Source: Anaerolineaceae bacterium
GTDB lineage: Bacteria > Chloroflexota > Anaerolineae > Anaerolineales > Anaerolineaceae
Assembly (NCBI GenBank): GCA_003446605.1
Contig: DMDF01000072.1
Span: 1-55,028 of the forward strand
Direction: 5' to 3'
Length of the DNA: 55,028 nucleotides
Position numbers and translations under genes: made by a program. The notes under the pieces are model-generated. The model searched no databases, was not told the DNA's origin, and was given only the letters and a program-made list of their open reading frames with translations. Of this stretch, positions 51,217 through 55,028 are shown piece by piece; position 1 is the first letter of the stretch, and every line of letters starts with the position of its first letter.

Positions 51217-52178
51217 TTGCCCTCCTGCTTGATCTTTTGTTTGAAATAGGGAATTGTTCTATCGAGTCCTTCTATCAAATCAATGGTCGGGTTCCACCCG
51301 AGCATCTCTTTTGCACGAGTGATATCGGGTTGACGGCGATAGGGATCTTTCCCCGCCACCTTGTTCTTGAGGTGTACAACGCCTGCTTGATTATCAAATA
51401 TTTGATTGATGGTTTTTGCTAATTCATTGATGGTAATTTCTTGTGGGTTTCCAATATTAACCGGTTCGTGAATATCAGAATTCAATAAACGTATGATCCC
51501 ATCAACAAGGTCATCCACATAACAAAAACTGCGTGTTTGGTAACCATTTCCATAAACCGTCAATGATTCTTTTTTAATGGCTTGCAGTAAAAAATTGGGG
51601 ATTGCACGCCCATCATCTAAGCGCATGCGTGGACCATAAGTATTAAAGATACGGACAATACCTGTATTGATATCATGATAGCGGTGATATGCCATGGTAA
51701 GCGCTTCGGCAAAACGTTTGGCTTCGTCATAAACAGAACGCAGCCCAATAGGATCGACATTCCCCCAATAGGTTTCTTTTTGAGGATGTTCAACCGGGTC
51801 TCCATAGATCTCAGAAGTGGATGCCAAGATATAGCGCGCTCCAAAGGCACGAGCCACCCCTAAGGTATTATGGGTGCCCAGAGCCCCTGCTTTCATGGTT
51901 TGTATGGGGAGATTCGGGAAACCGTATGGGGAGTCTGGATTGGGACTGGCAGGAGAAGCAAAATGAAGAACAGCATCCACTTTTTCAGGCATAACGATGA
52001 AGTTGGAGACATCGTGTAAAATAAATGTGAAGTTATTGTTTCCTGTTAGATGGGCTATATTATCAGGACTGCCGGTGATGAAATTATCCATGGCATAGAT
52101 GTAATGCCCTGAATCAAGAAGCACATCGCAAAGATGCGATCCAATAAAACCTGCTGCGCCTGTAATCAATATTTTCAT
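51213..52178 (-). CDS. UDP-glucuronate decarboxylase-like SDR enzyme
   Basis: The 321-residue extended SDR has the NAD-binding ILITGAAGFIGSHLCDVLLD and the UXS-type blocks FASPASPNPDSPYGFP, STSEIYGDPVEHPQKETYWG and GLRSVYDEAKRFAEAL, with catalytic Y150 and K154. The combination YGDPxxHPQxExYWGNVDPIG points to UDP-xylose synthase rather than to a 4-epimerase, but a dTDP- or UDP-sugar epimerase remains possible. It is followed by GtrA with a 4-bp overlap. Confidence 0.88.
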   Translation of the reverse strand: MKILITGAAGFIGSHLCDVLLDSGHYIYAMDNFITGSPDNIAHLTGNNNFTFILHDVSNFIVMPEKVDAVLHFASPASPNPDSPYGFPNLPIQTMKAGALGTHNTLGVARAFGARYILASTSEIYGDPVEHPQKETYWGNVDPIGLRSVYDEAKRFAEALTMAYHRYHDINTGIVRIFNTYGPRMRLDDGRAIPNFLLQAIKKESLTVYGNGYQTRSFCYVDDLVDGIIRLLNSDIHEPVNIGNPQEITINELAKTINQIFDNQAGVVHLKNKVAGKDPYRRQPDITRAKEMLGWNPTIDLIEGLDRTIPYFKQKIKQEGN

Positions 52179-52190
52179 AGGTATGTAGAT

Positions 52191-52221
52191 TTGATTCCTG
52201 TATCCTAATCTCAGTTATAAT
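52191..52221 (+). promoter_or_regulatory. Possible promoter of scpB-rluB
   Basis: TATAAT (52216-52221) lies 30 bp before the scpB ATG. The nearest -35-like string is TTGATT (52191-52196), 19 bp upstream, which is longer than ideal. Confidence 0.4.
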
Positions 52222-52251
52222 GTCTATCTTGAATGAACAAAGAATTATAGC

Positions 52252-52824
52252 ATGGGAAAAGATAATATGGACGAAGCGAGAACAAAAAATAAAAATATAA
52301 TTGAAGCTATTTTATTTATATCGTCCGGTTCTATACCCTTAGATCAGCTATCAAAGTTCCTGGAGCTTCCAACATCAGATATTCTTTCTCTGATTACTGA
52401 AATGAATGAAGAATATACTGGGAGCCATGGTTTGAGGATTATGTTGCACAATCAAAGGGTGCAGTTGACTACCGATCCCAAATTAGCACTTGAGTTGGAG
52501 GAATTTCTAGGTCTTGAGATCACTACCACATTGAGTCGAGCTGCGTTGGAGACGATTGCCATTATTGCTTATAAACAACCAATAACGCGACCGCAAATTG
52601 ATGAGATTCGGGGTGTGAACAGCGATGGCGTTGTACGTACACTCCTCAGTAAAGGGCTTATTCAAGAAGAGGGTAGAGCAGAAAGTATTGGAAAACCCAT
52701 CCTGTATGGTACAACGGAGGACTTTTTACATTATTTTGGACTCCAATCCATTAAGGAAATGCCAGAAATTGAATTAATTTCAGGTGCAGGTGGTAAACCG
52801 AGCACCACTATTTTGAAACAATAG
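52252..52824 (+). CDS. scpB: Segregation and condensation protein B
   Basis: The 190-residue protein is the winged-helix kleisin partner of the SMC complex. It shows IIEAILFISSGSIPLDQLSK, SHGLRIMLHNQRVQLTTDPK, LSRAALETIAIIAYKQPITR, RPQIDEIRGVNSDGVVRTLL and GRAESIGKPILYGTTEDFLH. scpA is not next to it here. The start could be ATG 52252 or ATG 52267. rluB follows immediately. Confidence 0.95.
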   Translation: MGKDNMDEARTKNKNIIEAILFISSGSIPLDQLSKFLELPTSDILSLITEMNEEYTGSHGLRIMLHNQRVQLTTDPKLALELEEFLGLEITTTLSRAALETIAIIAYKQPITRPQIDEIRGVNSDGVVRTLLSKGLIQEEGRAESIGKPILYGTTEDFLHYFGLQSIKEMPEIELISGAGGKPSTTILKQ

Positions 52825-52831
52825 AGTGCCT

Positions 52832-53542
52832 ATGGAAGAGCGATTACAAAAGATACTTTCTCGTTACGGATATGGTTCTCGGAGAGAATCAGAAAAGTTA
52901 ATCCAGGATAGAAAAGTATCTGTAAATGGGAAAATTGCTGAGTTAGGGCAAAAAGCAGATATAGAAAGAGACGCCATTAAAGTCGGTAGTCGCCTGTTAC
53001 AACCAACTCAGCAAAAGATGATTTATATTGCGTTTCACAAACCACGCGGTGTACTTTCTGATATTGTAAAAACACGTGAAGAAAAGATCGTTCGAGATTA
53101 TATTGATATTCCCGAACATATCTTCATTGTGGGGCGCTTGGATAAAGACAGTGAAGGGTTGATGCTGCTCACAAATGACGGTAATCTTGCAAATATTTTG
53201 ACACATCCACGTTATCAGCACGAAAAAGAATATCAGGTATTGTTAAATCGCACACCGGATGAAAAACAACTTAACGCATGGAGAAATGGAGTCGTTCTTG
53301 AGGATGGGTCACGAACCGGAAAAGCTAAAATCGATATATTGCGCATAGATGTTAAGGGCTGCTGGGTCAATGTCACTCTCAAAGAAGGTCGTAAGCGACA
53401 AATCCGTGAAACTGCAGCACGCATCGGATTGTATGTAAAAAGGATTATTCGTGTAAGAATAAGCACACTTGAACTTGGGAATCTGCCAAAAGGGAAGTGG
53501 AGATACCTAACAGAAAAAGAAATAAAAGAATTGAAAAGCTGA
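52832..53542 (+). CDS. rluB: Ribosomal large-subunit pseudouridine synthase B-like
   Basis: The 236-residue enzyme has an N-terminal S4 domain (MEERLQKILSRYGYGSRRES) and the RsuA/RluB-type catalytic domain with HKPRGVLSD, VGRLDKDSEGLMLLTNDG (catalytic D104), EKEYQVLL and LKEGRKRQIRETAARIG. ATG 52832 is preferred over an in-frame GTG at 52826. It overlaps its own terminator and lies 7 bp after scpB. Confidence 0.94.
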   Translation: MEERLQKILSRYGYGSRRESEKLIQDRKVSVNGKIAELGQKADIERDAIKVGSRLLQPTQQKMIYIAFHKPRGVLSDIVKTREEKIVRDYIDIPEHIFIVGRLDKDSEGLMLLTNDGNLANILTHPRYQHEKEYQVLLNRTPDEKQLNAWRNGVVLEDGSRTGKAKIDILRIDVKGCWVNVTLKEGRKRQIRETAARIGLYVKRIIRVRISTLELGNLPKGKWRYLTEKEIKELKS

Positions 53543-53564
53543 CTTGCTCATGCAAGTCAGCTTT
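53535..53564. terminator. Bidirectional terminator after rluB
   Basis: AAAGCTGACTTGC (53535-53547) and GCAAGTCAGCTTT (53552-53564) form a 13-bp perfect stem with a TCAT loop, with A-rich left and T-rich right flanks. It includes the rluB stop codon and serves the convergent gene as well. Confidence 0.9.
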
Positions 53565-53566
53565 CT

Positions 53567-54268
53567 CTATTGTTGTTCAGGCAGTTGAGCTGTAATTTTC
53601 TCAACCTCTTCAACCGGGAAATTTGTATTTTTTGCAGTTTTACGAATAAAATCTTTCAACTTCTCGGAGGTGAGAAGCACTTCGTGATATTTTGAAGCAT
53701 CCAGAACAACATCTTCGCTGATAAAAACATTCACGATATTCACTTCTGGAAGAGGTGTCACCCCTTGTTTCTCAAAATAAGTATTTAATTTAGCTTTAAT
53801 AACTTCAGATTCTCTATCAATATTACCGATCCCTTCATTGGCAAATATCTTAGTTATAAAACTACCGCCACCTTTTTGTTTAAGGACATTCTTTTTTTCG
53901 TCAAGATATATTTTCCCACTCTGATGATAAGTTTTTATAATCCACACACCAGCGGGACCTACCAGAAGATGAGGGATAGCTGTGGTGTAGATGTACAAAG
54001 TAAATTGATTATCCAACCCTTTCAGTGATTGGGTAACAACTTCATCAGGGCGAGGAGAACGGCTCCACCTATTGCCCATCGTAATGGATATCTGAACTAA
54101 GATATACGAAGGGATAAGAAAAAGATAAGCAGTACCGATATCCTCCGCGGTGTTATTAGTAAAAGTGATATAGATACCGACTACCAAGCAGATTAAAGCT
54201 GCATAAAGAATGTATTGACTGATTTTTGCATTACGAGTAATGAGTTTATCGTTACGTATAATTTTCAT
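53567..54268 (-). CDS. Membrane protein with NERD-like domain
   Basis: The 233-residue protein has two N-terminal membrane helices (about 18-38 and 45-62), then a NERD-like nuclease-related domain (QFTLYIYTTAIPHLLVGPAG and VWIIKTYHQSGKIYLDEKKN) and ~100 C-terminal residues with NIVNVFISEDVVLDASKYHE and EVLLTSEKLKDFIRKTAKNT. The function is unknown. It starts nine bases after the plsX stop, so it is probably co-transcribed with plsX. Confidence 0.7.
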   Translation of the reverse strand: MKIIRNDKLITRNAKISQYILYAALICLVVGIYITFTNNTAEDIGTAYLFLIPSYILVQISITMGNRWSRSPRPDEVVTQSLKGLDNQFTLYIYTTAIPHLLVGPAGVWIIKTYHQSGKIYLDEKKNVLKQKGGGSFITKIFANEGIGNIDRESEVIKAKLNTYFEKQGVTPLPEVNIVNVFISEDVVLDASKYHEVLLTSEKLKDFIRKTAKNTNFPVEEVEKITAQLPEQQ

Positions 54269-54277
54269 AATATTTTC

Positions 54278-55028
54278 CTATTTCACAAGTTCCTTTTGAA
54301 GAGTATTTGTCATTTCAGCCAGAAGATTCGCATCAATGGATCGCTGTGCTTGTATCAGTGCAGATTCTATGGCACGTGTATTAGAACGACCGTGTCCGAT
54401 CAGTACCAAACCATCTACACCCAGGAGCGGAAGAGCACCGATCTCGTCGGGGTCCATCATTTTTTTCAAATTTCTGAAAGCAGGTTGAGCAAGCGCAGCA
54501 CCGATTTTGTTACGCGTTGATGAGTACAATTCTGATTTTAACGAATCGAACATGAATTTTGCAATTGCCTCACTACCTTTGAGAAATACATTTCCTACAA
54601 ATCCATCCATAACAACCACATCCACCTTGCCGCCAAAAACTTCTTTGCCTTCCACGTTTCCAATAAAATTGAGATTGGTTTCTTTCAACAAAAGATATGT
54701 TTCTTTAACAAGTGCATTCCCTTTACCAGCCTCTTCGCCATTTGCTAGTAAACCAATACGGGGATTTTCAATTCCAAGCATGATCTTCGCATAGGTACTA
54801 CCAAAGAGTGCAAATTGCACGAGGAATTCAGGTTTGCAATCCACATTTACTCCCACATCAACTGCAACACATTTTCCGCTTTGCGTAGGGATCACTGCCG
54901 GTAGAGCAGGTCGTTCAACCCCTTTGATCCTACCTAAAGTGCGGATGGCATTGAACATTGCTCCACCGGTATTTCCAGCCGTTACAAATGCACTTTGTTC
55001 CAAAATTTTTAGCTGATTGATTCCAACA
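54278..55028 (-). CDS. plsX: Phosphate acyltransferase PlsX, C-terminal part
   Basis: The frame is open to the right edge of the window, so the N-terminus is missing; about 250 residues are visible. PlsX converts acyl-ACP to acyl-phosphate for phospholipid synthesis. Visible blocks are AFVTAGNTGGAMFNAIRTLG, AVDVGVNVDCKPEFLVQFAL, RIGLLANGEEAGKGNALVKE, VDVVVMDGFVGNVFLKGSEA and LLGVDGLVLIGHGRSNTRAI. The family is normally ~330-345 residues. A fab gene cluster may lie beyond the edge. Confidence 0.95.
   Translation of the reverse strand, partial: VGINQLKILEQSAFVTAGNTGGAMFNAIRTLGRIKGVERPALPAVIPTQSGKCVAVDVGVNVDCKPEFLVQFALFGSTYAKIMLGIENPRIGLLANGEEAGKGNALVKETYLLLKETNLNFIGNVEGKEVFGGKVDVVVMDGFVGNVFLKGSEAIAKFMFDSLKSELYSSTRNKIGAALAQPAFRNLKKMMDPDEIGALPLLGVDGLVLIGHGRSNTRAIESALIQAQRSIDANLLAEMTNTLQKELVK

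Noticed and set aside
1..55028. CRISPR arrays, restriction-modification, toxin-antitoxin or phage modules
   Set aside because: No regularly spaced repeats, cas genes, methylase/restriction pairs, TA pairs, integrases or phage structural genes were found on either strand.

Overview
The window looks like a chromosomal segment of a Chloroflexi bacterium, most likely Anaerolineae. The basis is general: roughly 40-45% G+C, many lipoproteins and tethered proteins with Thr/Pro linkers followed by beta-propellers, ECF sigma factors translationally coupled to very long membrane sensors, an Asp-type MurA, and gene families I associate with Anaerolineae. No 16S rRNA or taxon marker is present, so this is an inference. 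I see no phage, complete insertion sequence or CRISPR array.

Region 1 (1-13.0 kb, + strand) is a cell-surface signalling cluster. It holds the tail of a TolB-like propeller protein, two ECF sigma factors (630-1202, 7266-7832) each followed one base later by a large single-pass sensor/anti-sigma-like protein, a third such sensor (3532-5637) preceded only by the remnant tail of a sigma gene, a LuxR-type HTH protein fused to a membrane-anchored domain, and a WD40 lipoprotein. Region 2 (13.0-17.9 kb) has a large lipoprotein on the minus strand, diverging from a response regulator / histidine kinase / lipoprotein operon. Two copies of a 16-bp imperfect palindrome, 32 bp apart, lie between them.

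Region 3 (18-36 kb) is mostly housekeeping. On the minus strand run the primary sigma factor, a TPR protein, ndk and tRNA-Asp. Then come an RluA-type pseudouridine synthase, a small ABM-domain protein with an Fe-dependent alcohol dehydrogenase, a P1 peptidase with DegV, gnd-zwf (oxidative pentose phosphate pathway), smpB, an aromatic amino-acid ammonia-lyase, an L,D-transpeptidase, a DUF2085 protein, pgeF, a DUF167 protein and a zinc-ribbon coiled-coil protein. Region 4 (35.6-41 kb) has an orphan response regulator, hsp20, thioredoxin, MurA with Asp in place of the catalytic Cys, a SIS-domain protein and an acyltransferase-like protein.

Region 5 (41.1-48.4 kb) is the most interesting part. 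A compact operon encodes a small lipoprotein, a 40-residue single-pass peptide ending in WIYQGF, an MBOAT O-acyltransferase, two SGNH-type extracytoplasmic proteins, an acyl carrier protein and a fatty-acyl-AMP-ligase-like enzyme; a GT87-like membrane glycosyltransferase follows. The layout parallels the Gram-positive dlt system (DltX-DltB-DltD-DltC-DltA), including a candidate DltX-type peptide whose C-terminal Tyr could relay the acyl group. The activating enzyme looks fatty-acid-type rather than D-alanine-type. I infer an export-acylation pathway for an unknown surface glycopolymer.

Region 6 (48.4-55 kb) contains a PPi-type phosphofructokinase, a Nudix hydrolase overlapping convergently with rsmD, GtrA, a UDP-glucuronate decarboxylase-like protein, scpB, rluB, a NERD-like membrane protein and partial plsX.
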